Below, piece by piece: positions 48,683-58,233 of a DNA stretch of 64,000 nt. This DNA comes from Paradesertivirga mongoliensis (GTDB lineage Bacteria > Bacteroidota > Bacteroidia > Sphingobacteriales > Sphingobacteriaceae): the NCBI RefSeq assembly GCF_024436395.1, contig NZ_JAFMZO010000001.1, positions 1 through 64,000 on the forward strand, read 5' to 3'. The position numbers and the translations under genes are program-made. The notes beneath the pieces are model-generated. The model was not told where the DNA came from. It was given only the letters and a program-made list of their open reading frames with translations, and ran no database searches. The first letter of the stretch is position 1; each line of letters starts with the position of its first letter.

Positions 48683-48832
48683 TCATTCAGTAGCAGTTAC
48701 TTGGGTATTCTGCCATTCATTATCTTGTTCCCTTGTCAAATAACGGAATCTTTCAAACTTAGTAAGGCCTCCATAATTTTCAGTTCCGGTAAGAGGAATT
48801 CCCTTCTTTAGCAATTGCGGATATTCACACAT
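48683..48832 (-). CDS. Short ORF (49 aa) overlapping the GMC start region
   Basis: MCEYPQLLKKGIPLTGTENY is followed by GGLTKFERFRYLT and a polar tail, ending in TGA at 48683-48685, just before the GMC ATG. The composition is protein-like. A stop lies five codons before the ATG and no ribosome-binding site is clear. It may be the surviving 3' end of a gene cut off when the GH74-D unit arrived. Family not recognised. Confidence 0.4.
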   Translation of the reverse strand: MCEYPQLLKKGIPLTGTENYGGLTKFERFRYLTREQDNEWQNTQVTATE

Positions 48833-48886
48833 TTTTGTAAAACACTAATTAGATAATGTATTTCATAAACTGTTTATTATGACAAT

Positions 48887-48921
48887 AAAGAGGCTGACCC
48901 CTTTATGAGAACAGCCTCTTT
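48887..48921 (-). terminator. Terminator of GH74-D
   Basis: AAAGAGGCTG (48887-48896) pairs with CAGCCTCTTT (48912-48921), 7 bases after the GH74-D stop. The minus-strand tail is TTTATTGTC. Confidence 0.8.
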
Positions 48922-48927
48922 ACTAAA

Positions 48928-51900
48928 CTATTGCTTCAGAACTTTTTTGGTAGTCACTTCATTTCCATTTTTTACAACTACAAAATATACCCCTGGGGTA
49001 AACCCATGCATGGATACATTCTCTGTAGAGTTCCTCAATGGCAAAGAGAGCAACAGTGATCCGGAAAGATTATAAAATTGTAACGTGGCTCCGGGCTGTA
49101 GCTTGGTTACTGAAACATGCATTTCCTGCCCTACCGGGTTAGGATAAACGTTAACCGAATTCGAATTGGTTGATTCAAACTCACTTAAAATTGCAGTTTC
49201 AGCCATTTTCGAACTGGAAATTGGCGCTGCAGATGCTACAGGGACATTTCCATAAATTTCCACTTCATTGATATGGAACCAGAAAGTGCCGTCAGAATTT
49301 GCACCTGTCAGGCTTATTTTAACATACCTATTGGTATTGTCTGTTATATCTATAGTCTGAAATCCAGCTATTAAGGCAGTACTTCCTGACCAAACCTGTG
49401 TCCAGTTGACGCCATCTCCCATCTCCACCTTAATCGGATTAGTTCGGGTATTTCCGTTATACATCATCAGTTTAAGATAATTAACTGTCTTATCTGCACC
49501 TAAATCATATATAATCCAGGTGCTGGACACTGCGCCGCTTCCTGACCAACGGGTCGTGGTATTACCATCGTAAGAGTTTTCTTTGGTGTTGGTTCCATCG
49601 TTGTATCCTGCTGTAGATCCGGTAATAACTAGTTTAACAGGAACAGAAGAAGTAGTAGCGCTGGCTTCATTTGACCATGCAGAATTTCCATTACTGCTTT
49701 CTGATCTGATACGATAAGAATAAGAAGTAACCGGAAGTAAGCCTGTGTCTGAAAAAGACGTTGCGTTAGCCGGTACATTACTTAAAAACACATAGTTCCC
49801 CGTCCCTTGTTTTCGTTCAATTGTGAAGCGGATTTCATTAATACTAATATCCGTCCATGAAATATTAATGCTATTGGAACCCGAAGTGATCGCTTTTAAA
49901 TTTGCCGGCCCTGCGGGATCAGTTCCATAAATTTCCGTTTCATTAACATGAAACCAGTTAGTGCCTTCAGAATTTGGACCTGTCAGGCTTATTCTAACAT
50001 ACCGGTTAGTATTATCGGCTATATCGATAGTCTGAAATCCAGTTGTTAAGGCAGTATTTCCTGACCAGACCTGTGTCCAGGTGCTGCCATCGCCCATCTC
50101 CACCTTAATGGGATTAGTTCGAAGATGGCTATTATATAACATCAGTCTGAGATAATTTACCGTCTTATCTGCACCTAAATCATATGTAATCCAAGTGTTG
50201 GACAATACTCCGCTTCCTGACCAACGCGTAGTGGTATTGCCATCATAAGACTTTGCTTTGGTGTTAGTGCCATCGTCGTATCCTGCTGTAGAACCGGTGA
50301 TGGCTAGTTTAACGGAAACAGAAGTAGTAGCGCTGGCTTCATTTGACCAGACAGAACTTCCATTACTACTTTCTGATCTTATACGATAGGAATAAGAAGT
50401 ACCCGGTAATACGCTGTTGTCGGAAAAAGACGTTGCGTTAGCCGGTGCATTGCTTAAAAGCACATAGCTCCCCGTCCCTTCTTTTCGTTCAATCCTGAAG
50501 CTGGTTTCATTATTGGTGTTATCTGTCCATGAAAGATCGATCCGGTTAGCGCCCGAAGCACTCGCCATTAAAGTTGCCGGCGCAACGGGTGTTGACACGG
50601 AGCCTACATAAATTCCATTTCCGTTAGTACCTATAAATACCCTTCCATAAACTTCACGGTCAGCGCCCATTGTATTGGGTTCATTTCCCATCCTATAGTT
50701 CGCATTGTCTATTTGGGTCCAGTTGGCACCATTATCATCCGAACGGAAAATCCCAAAAGTATTGTTTACTTCTCCCATTACGTATACTGCCGGAATGGTG
50801 GATAAAGCTTTTCCAACAGACATTAACCTGACTGATTGAACGTTGGGGATTTTTGTGAAGATTACCCCTCCATCGTTAGAATACCTTAATCCAGCTCCAT
50901 CTAACGCAAGCCAGATATGCCCTTCCTTACCTGGCACTGTTTCTATTTTTGCATAATTGTTATTTGTTATATACGGCAAGTTTGGATTTATTACGGAAAA
51001 GTTCTCTCCTCCATCTTCGCTTACATAAAACTTCGTGTAGTGATAAGCATAAAATTTATTGCCATTTACTTTATCAGCAGCTATCGGGTTCGGGTGGTTT
51101 GCAGTGAATATTCCACTACCGGGAACCATTCCTTGAGGCAGAGTGGTAATTTTCGTCCATGATACTCCGAGATCAGTGGAGCGATAGGCATAGCCGTTAG
51201 TAGAAAAGTAGGTCGCCGGCTGGGTAGTGGTATGGGTATAAGGTCCCTGCGCTACCCAAATCATTGTCCGGTTTGTTGCAGAAACAACTATCCGTCCGCC
51301 TGATTCACCGGGTGGGTAAGTAGGAAAAATTTTGTAATTCTCACCGCCATCCTCGGAGTACCCCCCATAAGGCGGACCGTACCATCCTCTTCTCCCTACT
51401 CGTGCAATAAACTTTGGATTGGTTTCCTGAACAGCCATTCCTACCATATTTCCTGACAGCGTGTCTGTTGTCCATGGAAAATGTGCAGCCATGCTTGTGG
51501 TTGGTGGTTCGGTAATCGATTTGTGATCAAATCCTCCAAGATCTGCCCCTCCGGTTAACAATTTATTTGGGCTCCCCGCCGGAGGGCATAAAATAGTTCC
51601 CCCCGTTACAAATTCTTCTAAATCAACTACCCGAGCCTTCCAGAGCACCGAAGAAGCCCATACGTTGGTAGTCTGATAAACGGCAAAAATATCGGTAAAC
51701 CAAACATGCCCGGCGTTGAAGGGATCGAAGGCGAAATCCGTAATATTTTTTGCAAAATGATCCTCCCTTTTAAAGGGCATTTCAGAAACATCAAAAGATC
51801 TGGCAAAATTTTCCCAGCTTGACCCTCCGGTATTACTTCGGTAAGTGGGACTTGCCCACGAATGTACGTTCACAATAACCTCCTCACTATTGTGAGGATT

Positions 51901-52788
51901 TACATCCACTCCAATGTATTGCTCATTAATTGGCGGAGTAACATTCGACCAGGAACTTCCGTTCCATTTAAAAACTCCTTTGTTGGTATTTGGTTCCGGG
52001 GCTCCAGCAGTTACATACATTGTTCCATTAGCGTGAATAGCAGCTCGTCTCACCTCAGAAGGACTGCCTGGCATAAGCGTAAAATCCACTCCTCCATTTG
52101 TACTCCGGTAAACGCCATCGCTGCATCCGATGAAAATATTTTTCGTTACCCCTGCTTCCATGCCCCCGCTAACATCGAAAGCAATAAATCTTCCATTAAG
52201 CGTATTAATCTTGCTCCATGATGTTCCTGAATTAACTCCTTTGTAAGTGCCATCGGCAACCGAGGTTACATACACCACCGTGCTGTTCTGTGGATCTACG
52301 GCAATCCGCTCCCCACCGCGTTTATCCAGACCTGAATTGGCAGCAACACGGATAGTAAGCCCTGCGTCAACCCAGGTCGTTCCGCGATCGGTTGATTTAA
52401 TCACTTTTCCCGGAGGCGACCAGCCGTTAGAGTAATCAGCCTCTTTGCCAACCGTCGCATACAGAATATTTCCGGTAGCGTCCTGAGGATCGATCGCCAG
52501 ACGTCCACAGGCGGCATTATTGCGCTCGCTAAACGGCACTCCGTTTAAAAGGGGCTCCCACTTCTGAGCATTGTGGTTCCAGCGGTAAGGATTTCCTACA
52601 TCCGTGGTTGCAAAAAACAAGTTCGGGACTTTCGGATGCGCTTTAATGCTGGTTACGCTTCCACCGCCGCCAATGCGTACGGTTGCCCAGTTGGTCTGAG
52701 CGTTTGCTTGCAAATTAGACCCTAATAATAAGATAGTAAGCATTAGCAAACTCAGGTAGGATCTTTTCTGAGGTAATAGTTTTTTCAT
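48928..52788 (-). CDS. GH74-D: secreted GH74 enzyme with two FN3-discoidin units
   Basis: 1286 aa. The signal peptide ends near QANAQ. The GH74 region spans about 32-730 with Asp63 (TTDVGNPYRW) and Asp416 (GGADLGGFDH). Two FN3 plus discoidin-like units (about 733-956 and 956-1183) and a T9SS tail (about 1215-1286) follow. It is separated from the other three copies by the 41-48.8 kb sugar-oxidation cluster. It is more diverged in the loops than B is from C (for example TTDTLSGNMVGMAV), suggesting an older duplication or different chain specificity. It is driven by module copy 5. Confidence 0.92.
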   Translation of the reverse strand: MKKLLPQKRSYLSLLMLTILLLGSNLQANAQTNWATVRIGGGGSVTSIKAHPKVPNLFFATTDVGNPYRWNHNAQKWEPLLNGVPFSERNNAACGRLAIDPQDATGNILYATVGKEADYSNGWSPPGKVIKSTDRGTTWVDAGLTIRVAANSGLDKRGGERIAVDPQNSTVVYVTSVADGTYKGVNSGTSWSKINTLNGRFIAFDVSGGMEAGVTKNIFIGCSDGVYRSTNGGVDFTLMPGSPSEVRRAAIHANGTMYVTAGAPEPNTNKGVFKWNGSSWSNVTPPINEQYIGVDVNPHNSEEVIVNVHSWASPTYRSNTGGSSWENFARSFDVSEMPFKREDHFAKNITDFAFDPFNAGHVWFTDIFAVYQTTNVWASSVLWKARVVDLEEFVTGGTILCPPAGSPNKLLTGGADLGGFDHKSITEPPTTSMAAHFPWTTDTLSGNMVGMAVQETNPKFIARVGRRGWYGPPYGGYSEDGGENYKIFPTYPPGESGGRIVVSATNRTMIWVAQGPYTHTTTQPATYFSTNGYAYRSTDLGVSWTKITTLPQGMVPGSGIFTANHPNPIAADKVNGNKFYAYHYTKFYVSEDGGENFSVINPNLPYITNNNYAKIETVPGKEGHIWLALDGAGLRYSNDGGVIFTKIPNVQSVRLMSVGKALSTIPAVYVMGEVNNTFGIFRSDDNGANWTQIDNANYRMGNEPNTMGADREVYGRVFIGTNGNGIYVGSVSTPVAPATLMASASGANRIDLSWTDNTNNETSFRIERKEGTGSYVLLSNAPANATSFSDNSVLPGTSYSYRIRSESSNGSSVWSNEASATTSVSVKLAITGSTAGYDDGTNTKAKSYDGNTTTRWSGSGVLSNTWITYDLGADKTVNYLRLMLYNSHLRTNPIKVEMGDGSTWTQVWSGNTALTTGFQTIDIADNTNRYVRISLTGPNSEGTNWFHVNETEIYGTDPAGPANLKAITSGSNSINISWTDISINEIRFTIERKQGTGNYVFLSNVPANATSFSDTGLLPVTSYSYRIRSESSNGNSAWSNEASATTSSVPVKLVITGSTAGYNDGTNTKENSYDGNTTTRWSGSGAVSSTWIIYDLGADKTVNYLKLMMYNGNTRTNPIKVEMGDGVNWTQVWSGSTALIAGFQTIDITDNTNRYVKISLTGANSDGTFWFHINEVEIYGNVPVASAAPISSSKMAETAILSEFESTNSNSVNVYPNPVGQEMHVSVTKLQPGATLQFYNLSGSLLLSLPLRNSTENVSMHGFTPGVYFVVVKNGNEVTTKKVLKQ
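49240..50590 (-). repeat. Two tandem FN3-discoidin coding units
   Basis: Units run approximately 50590-49920 and 49919-49240, each about 675 bp. Both carry FN3 (SYRIRSESSNG) and discoidin (TNPIKVEMGDG) segments like those in GH74-C. Confidence 0.8.
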
Positions 52789-52920
52789 TTGATTAAATTA
52801 AAAACAGGTTTATAATTAAGAATTCATTTCAGTTATTTGAAGCAGCTCCGGCAGAGACAAGTGATTCTCACGGTAACTCCGATATAGGCATGCCTCATTC
52901 TCCTTTACCCAAGTCGAATA

Positions 52921-53004
52921 CTATTTTGTGAGCAGAGGTTTAAGCACAGAGTCAATCTGCCAAAGCACAAAACATAGTGAAACCTGAGCAGCGGCTTTTT
53001 TCAT
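52921..53004 (-). CDS. Leader ORF, copy 5 (27 aa)
   Basis: Opens MKKAAAQVSLCFVLW and stops at a TAG before GH74-D. It aligns with the other leader ORFs at the ATG and at the CFVL segment, but is otherwise diverged. Confidence 0.3.
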   Translation of the reverse strand: MKKAAAQVSLCFVLWQIDSVLKPLLTK

Positions 53005-53081
53005 ATGTCAATTAATTGGTTTAACTGGTTTTCAGGCGTTTACAGGAAAATTCTAATTCCCATTTTATATTAAACACTATC

Positions 53082-53182
53082 TAAACTTATGCCTTTAAGC
53101 CTAAAAAATCAATATTCGAAAGCCGGCTAAAGCCATTTTTTATATCGCAATCGCTTGTGTTATCGCTTTCGAGAGATAGATT
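53082..53182 (-). promoter_or_regulatory. Module copy 5: promoter plus operator block, for GH74-D
   Basis: -33 TTG (53110-53112), a 20-bp spacer, and -7 TAAGTTTA (53082-53089). The operator block at 53143-53182 reads TATCGCAATCGCTTGTG then TTATCGCTTTCGAGAG. Confidence 0.8.
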
Positions 53183-53224
53183 TTATTTTAGCTTGCAAAG
53201 CAATTCATGGTAAAACGGGCTGCT

Positions 53225-53650
53225 ATACCAGGGGTTAAATGTTAAAAAACAATAAGGCCGACACACTTAAAGGCTGGGGTTGAGGAAAAATCAAGACGGG
53301 TTTGGTGAAAATGGTAACTACGATTTACGCTCAACCATTAAAACTTGAAAGCTTTGAGATGCGATGTTTTGCCTGGATGAAGTACCTGCGTCTGTTAGCG
53401 ATAGCTCGTTTCTTGATAGCAATGAGGGTGGCTCTTGTTCCATTTAAAGATCTTTTTGTTTATAGATCACTCCTCTGTAGACCTTTTATTAAGGAAGCAG
53501 CTTTTCTCTGCACCGAAATATTTTTAATCGATATACCAGAAGCTCCCTAATAATAATATAATGCTTCACTAGAACATTTCGGGTAACACGGGTTTTAAAT
53601 CATTCGAATACTCCCGGTACTCCCATTAGAGGGAATCTGCCTCGACAGCT
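53225..53650 (+). pseudogene. Relic of the zinc-ribbon LacI regulator
   Basis: It begins at ATA (53225-53227) and reads IPGVKC, stop, then KTIRPT against MPRVKCPKCNKVE in the intact gene. FTLNH matches the end of the ribbon. The body is unreadable. Near 53620 a frame gives RESASTA, which could be the decayed C-terminal end (LacI proteins often end with ..IRES), just before a terminator. The N-terminal part is secure; the C-terminal assignment is tentative. Confidence 0.65.
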
Positions 53651-53653
53651 ATT

Positions 53654-53697
53654 AACAACAAAAGCATCAATTCATTTAATGCTTTTGTTGTTTTAAA
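53654..53697 (+). terminator. Terminator hairpin after the regulator relic
   Basis: AACAACAAAAGCAT (53654-53667) and ATGCTTTTGTTGTT (53679-53692) form a 14-bp perfect stem with a T-rich plus-strand tail. It probably once ended the regulator gene now seen as a relic. The region up to 53912 has nothing else recognised. Confidence 0.75.
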
Positions 53698-53912
53698 TAA
53701 CGTTGTTAGCCACCAGCCCAACTACCCAAAATTACTTATCAGGAGCTCAGCGCAACATTCGAACATCTTGAGCGGGAATGAAGCGTCTAACACTTCTTAG
53801 CCCGACGCTGTTAAAGCCACTGATAATAACAGAAATTAAAAATTCTTTTATCATGTAAATGAGTATAATTTACTGAGTACTAACAACGGTTTTGATAAGA
53901 CACTACTTAAGG

Positions 53913-56159
53913 TTATCTATATTGAAAAGTACCGGTTTGGTCGCCTATTTGTACTTTAAATTCGCCGGGCTCGGTAACACGTTTTAAGTTTATGTTTATG
54001 AACGATAATTTATCGGGAGTGATCTTGAAATGAACCGTCCTTGTCTCGCCTGGTGCAAGGAAAATCTTTTCAAACCCTCTCAATCGTTTTGCCTCTGGCG
54101 TGATGGACGCAACCAGATCGCTTACAAACAGGAGCACAGATTCTTTACCTGCTATTTTGCCCGAGTTAGTTACATCTACTGATGCCGTTATGCTGCCTGA
54201 AGCATTAAGTGCATTTGAACTCAGTTTTAAATTCGAATATTTGAACGTGGTATAACTTAATCCATAGCCGAATTCCCATTGCGGATTATAACCGGCAGGA
54301 TCCTGTCCTTCAAGCGTCTCTGTAAATTTGTGATAGTAGTTTATCAGGCTGTTAGATGCGCGTGGATAGGTATAGGGTAGCTTTCCGCTTGGATTGATTT
54401 TACCTGCAATTGCATCAGCAACAACATTGCCGCCTTCGTTCCCCAGCAGGTAAGTGTGTAATACGGCAGAAGCAACCGGTTCGATCTGTGAGATAATTCT
54501 TGGCCTTCCTTCGGTAAGAACCAGAACAATTGGTTTGCCCTTGGCCGCAAGAGCTTTGGCAAGTTCAATTTGCTGGCTGCTGATATTCAGATCATTTATG
54601 TTGCCCGGAGTTTCTGTATAGCTGTTTTCCCCAATACACAGAACAATCACATCGGCATTGGCAGCTTTTGAAACTGCTTCGTTTACATTTATTGCATTTT
54701 CAAAATTTACACCTTCCGTATAATCTACGTTATCGACCCCAAATACACTTCTGATGCCTTCTAAAATGGTGTTTTTAGTTATCTCGCTGGTATCAGAGTT
54801 AGTACCCTGCCAGTTTCTGCTCCAACCGCCGTTTAAAGCACGCATACTATTAGCCGATGGACCAGTAACCAGTATTTTCTTCCCGACCGATAAAGGAAGA
54901 ACTGCGTTGTTGTTTTTTAATAACGTGATACATTCTGCGGCAATATCATAGTTAGCCTTATTGTGTTCAGCACTGTTGAATAATGGATAGTCTTCAGTGT
55001 TTCCGGTTGGGTTCTCGAAAAGCCCTAACTCATATTTAACTTTTAAGATTCGGGATACTGCATCGTTTACACGGCTCATCGGCACTTTACCCTCCTTCAC
55101 AAGTTCAACAAGTGCTTCACAAAAGGTAAAATCCATAGGAACCATGCTCATGTCGATACCTGCGTTTACACCCATCATCACTGCCTCTTTATTGTCTTTG
55201 GCAACTTTATGGCGCTGATATAAGTATTCAATATCCTGCCAGTCGCTAACTACAAAGCCTTTAAACTGCAACTCACCTTTCAAAATATCTGTAAGAATGT
55301 GTTTATTAGCATGCACGGGTACCCCGTTGATCTCGCCGCTGTTTACCATTACCGATTTTGCTCCTGATTTTACAGCAGTAGCAAACTGAGGTAAAAAATA
55401 TTCCCTCATTTCACGTTCAGGGATCCATGAAGGGGTTCTGTCATGTCCGCTAAGCGGCATGCTGTATCCCATAAAGTGTTTTAAACATGCAGCAACGTGA
55501 TATTTGTCTGTAATAGCTCCATTTCCCTGGTATCCTGCGACTACCGCTTTTCCCATCTCGGCAACCAGGTAAGGATCTTCACCATATGTCTCGTATATAC
55601 GTGGCCACATAGGCTGACGGCCTAAATCAAGAACCGGGCTAAAGTTCCAGGGAAGGAAAGAAGCCCTTGTTTCATAGGCCGTAATTTCAGCACCTTTCTT
55701 TGCCAATGAGGGGTTAAAAGAAGCAGCTTGCGCTATTTGGTGCGGGAACAGCACCGCGTCTGTAGTATAATTGTTCCCGCGGATGGCGTCAACTCCGTAT
55801 ATGATTGGAATTTTAAGCCTTTCCTGCAGTGCATGTCTTTGAATCGTAGCAATCCTGTTCCGCCAGTTTTCTTTCGTCTGAGCGTTTCCGCCCACATTCA
55901 AAATCGAACCAATCTTGTATTTTTTGATTGCTACAGAAAGCTTTTCTTCATCGATCTGATGTGGATATATGGGTTGTGTTCCATTAGCCATTTTAAGGAA
56001 TGGCTCGATGGTAAGTTGAGTCATTTGACCCACTTTTTCTTCCAATGTCATTCTGGAAATCAGATCGCTTACCTTTTTATCGATAGATGACGAGGGAGTC
56101 TGCGCCTGTGAATTCAAGCTGATAGAAGCTCCGATAACCAGTACTGTTAATAGTCTCAT
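53913..56159 (-). CDS. GH3 beta-glucosidase-type exo-hydrolase
   Basis: 748 aa, secreted (signal MRLLTVLVIGASISLNSQAQ). The GH3 N-terminal barrel spans about 25-370 with the nucleophile Asp306 in GFVVSDWQD. The alpha/beta sandwich (about 390-620) carries KILVTGPSA, and a C-terminal FN3-like domain ends the protein. The substrate-pocket motif KHFMGYS is near residue 226. It probably trims non-reducing beta-linked glucose (or xylose) from oligosaccharides made by the GH74 enzymes. It stands about 390 bp upstream-adjacent to a GH5 relic and the esterase. Confidence 0.93.
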   Translation of the reverse strand: MRLLTVLVIGASISLNSQAQTPSSSIDKKVSDLISRMTLEEKVGQMTQLTIEPFLKMANGTQPIYPHQIDEEKLSVAIKKYKIGSILNVGGNAQTKENWRNRIATIQRHALQERLKIPIIYGVDAIRGNNYTTDAVLFPHQIAQAASFNPSLAKKGAEITAYETRASFLPWNFSPVLDLGRQPMWPRIYETYGEDPYLVAEMGKAVVAGYQGNGAITDKYHVAACLKHFMGYSMPLSGHDRTPSWIPEREMREYFLPQFATAVKSGAKSVMVNSGEINGVPVHANKHILTDILKGELQFKGFVVSDWQDIEYLYQRHKVAKDNKEAVMMGVNAGIDMSMVPMDFTFCEALVELVKEGKVPMSRVNDAVSRILKVKYELGLFENPTGNTEDYPLFNSAEHNKANYDIAAECITLLKNNNAVLPLSVGKKILVTGPSANSMRALNGGWSRNWQGTNSDTSEITKNTILEGIRSVFGVDNVDYTEGVNFENAINVNEAVSKAANADVIVLCIGENSYTETPGNINDLNISSQQIELAKALAAKGKPIVLVLTEGRPRIISQIEPVASAVLHTYLLGNEGGNVVADAIAGKINPSGKLPYTYPRASNSLINYYHKFTETLEGQDPAGYNPQWEFGYGLSYTTFKYSNLKLSSNALNASGSITASVDVTNSGKIAGKESVLLFVSDLVASITPEAKRLRGFEKIFLAPGETRTVHFKITPDKLSFININLKRVTEPGEFKVQIGDQTGTFQYR

Positions 56160-56184
56160 GTATATTTATTTATTATTGAATTTG

Positions 56185-56520
56185 GCATACTATTGTTTAA
56201 TCTTCCAGGTGCTTTATCGTGGTTGAAAGCGTTATGTAGTCCCTATTCTTCCTGGGAAGGATCGACCGAAATATTGAACGCGATGTACCGCCAACACCCA
56301 GAAGTTTAAACCAGCGATATAGTTACTGTTTTACATACTTAATCTCTACAGGTGAATATCCCGGCATAGTGAACAACTCTCAATGTTCTTGGTGTACCGA
56401 GAGTAAATGAGTGCCCTTGGCGAGGTAAACCAGACTCCTCTAGAACCAGAGGTTTGTTTAGCTGTGCTGCCAATGTCTCATACCTTTAAGATAATCTGCA
56501 GATATTTTATTAAATCAGGC
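56185..56520 (-). pseudogene. Relic of a GH5-type (mannanase-like) hydrolase, C-terminal part
   Basis: The reverse strand reads, across frames, LAAQLNKPLVLEESGLPRQG, then HSFTLGTPRTLR and HYAGIF; later IAGLNFWVLGGTSR; then DPSQEE, stop, GLHNAFNHD. This is the C-terminal half of GH5_7-like beta-mannanases (KPLVLEEFGxPRDG, then AGxNFWxxGG, then DPxxEEQGxNSVFxxD). The likely nucleophile block is degraded (EESG for EEFG). Stops and frameshifts show it is dead. Confidence 0.75.
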
Positions 56521-56547
56521 AGACTCATCGAAATACCGGCCTGTCGA

Positions 56548-57852
56548 TTAGCGCTTTGTTAGTTGATTATACAGCCAGGTCTCCATACTGCTTCTTTGTT
56601 CAGGATAAACCCAGTGCCCCGTATCAACAGCTAACAACAAATTTTTTGGTGCCTTAATCATATTATATGCAGCATACATTGATGTCGGTGGACAAATATC
56701 ATCATTGAAGCCCCAGCTATACATTCCCGGAACTTTAATGTAGCGTGCAAAATTAACCACATCATAATACCCTGTTGTCGTAATTTTATCCTTTGTAGCA
56801 ATTGCTGTGGTGGCATTTCCTTGTTTGAAAAAATGAGGCCATCCTCCTGCCCTTCCAAATAAAAAGCCGGTCATGTCGCTAAGCGCAGGATAAAACGCAC
56901 CTAGAAACTTCACCCTTGAATCCAATGCAGCAGTTACAATTGACAATGCACCTCCCTGACTGCCGCCAGTAACGCCTAAATTTTTTCCATCGAACTGGGG
57001 TAAGCTTGTCAGGAAATCGTTCGCCCGAACACAGCCCATATACACTCTTTTGTAGTAGTACCTGTCGCGGTCTTCAAGATTAAAGGCGGGATATCCATTC
57101 AGCGCCCCGCCTGCAAGGTTAGCGTACTGACTAAGATCCATATTTACAGGAATACCATGAATACCAATCTCCAATGTAATCACACCCTTTTCTGCCATCA
57201 CTACATCTCCACCATAGGGCCGTGTACCAGCCCCCGGCACTCGTAACAATGCGGGATATTTTCCTTCTTTTTTCGGCACACACAAAATACCGTACAGACG
57301 GGAGTCGGTCCGGAAGTTTTGCAGGTTCAGATGATAAACATTAACCTTTTCCGTGCACTTTTCAGGTAGCAGGGTCATTTTGGCGTCCATCGGGATCTTT
57401 GAGAGGTCACTCTTCGCTTTATCCCAAAATTGCACAAAATCTGACGGCAGGATGGCTGTAGGCTCAATCAGTTCTGGGTTAAAGGCAGCGGTAGATATAC
57501 CCTTATAGGTTTTTCCGTTAACTTCTGCTATAACAACACAGCGCAGAAAGCCCGGGGTATTCATCGTCCCAGCGTTTATTTCAAATTCATCTTTATTTAA
57601 AATTAAAGAATCTGTTTTAACTGGCGGCATTAGTTCAGGCCCAAATTCATATTTGATCTTTACATCTTTTTGAGGGTTCCCAAACTGGAATACAGATACT
57701 TTAAATTTGACTTGCTCACCTATCTTATAAACCCAGGTATTATGGTCTGGACTGACTATGACTTTTACCATTTGCTCCGCAGGCTGAGCGAATCCCGCGG
57801 TGATATTGGCGATAAAAACCAAATAGAATATTAATAATTTAAGATTTTGCAT
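56548..57852 (-). CDS. Acetyl xylan esterase (AXE1-like) alpha/beta hydrolase
   Basis: 434 aa with a signal peptide (cleavage near GFAQ). An N-terminal beta domain of about 120 residues precedes the alpha/beta hydrolase. The nucleophile elbow is GVTGGSQGGAL with Ser298. The acid and His segments are FNDDICPPTS and DTGHWVYPEQ. The AXE1/CE7-like family deacetylates xylan- or cephalosporin-type esters. In this locus it would remove acetyl groups from hemicellulose fragments. It follows SusD-2 after about 380 bp and precedes GH3. Confidence 0.85.
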   Translation of the reverse strand: MQNLKLLIFYLVFIANITAGFAQPAEQMVKVIVSPDHNTWVYKIGEQVKFKVSVFQFGNPQKDVKIKYEFGPELMPPVKTDSLILNKDEFEINAGTMNTPGFLRCVVIAEVNGKTYKGISTAAFNPELIEPTAILPSDFVQFWDKAKSDLSKIPMDAKMTLLPEKCTEKVNVYHLNLQNFRTDSRLYGILCVPKKEGKYPALLRVPGAGTRPYGGDVVMAEKGVITLEIGIHGIPVNMDLSQYANLAGGALNGYPAFNLEDRDRYYYKRVYMGCVRANDFLTSLPQFDGKNLGVTGGSQGGALSIVTAALDSRVKFLGAFYPALSDMTGFLFGRAGGWPHFFKQGNATTAIATKDKITTTGYYDVVNFARYIKVPGMYSWGFNDDICPPTSMYAAYNMIKAPKNLLLAVDTGHWVYPEQRSSMETWLYNQLTKR

Positions 57853-58233
57853 CTAAAATAGTGCTAATTGTAATTGTTGATTAATATAATCAAAATTTTG
57901 AGTCAACGGCCGACCTTACAAGTGTTCCCTAGCTCAATGTTATTCTTACTGCGTTCTTGGGATTTAAAGCGTAAAGGACAGAAAGCAAGTCGCTTTTACA
58001 ATATTTGGTGCTCTCACCGGTAAAATATTAACTGGTGAGAATACGCTCCGCTAATCTGCAAATGCTTCGTCGACTTTCCTGCCCCTAAAAAGTTACGCTC
58101 AATACCAACCCACCAAATACACAGTCATCTGAATAGGCTAATTTCTAAAACCATCAAATGTATTTAACAATCTGAACAAGTGCCATAATTGTATCCAAGG
58201 TCTAAATAGTCTTTAATTGCCTGCGATCAGTGA
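57853..58233. other. Intergenic gap, nothing recognised
   Basis: 381 bp between the susD-2 stop and the esterase start. Short broken frames exist, but none matched a family I know. A possible hairpin pair is CTCACCGGT (near 58012) with ACTGGTGAG (near 58031). Confidence 0.35.

Noticed and set aside
53302..53550. 82-aa plus-strand ORF
   Set aside because: It lies inside the decayed regulator relic and begins mid-way through the ribbon homology in another frame.
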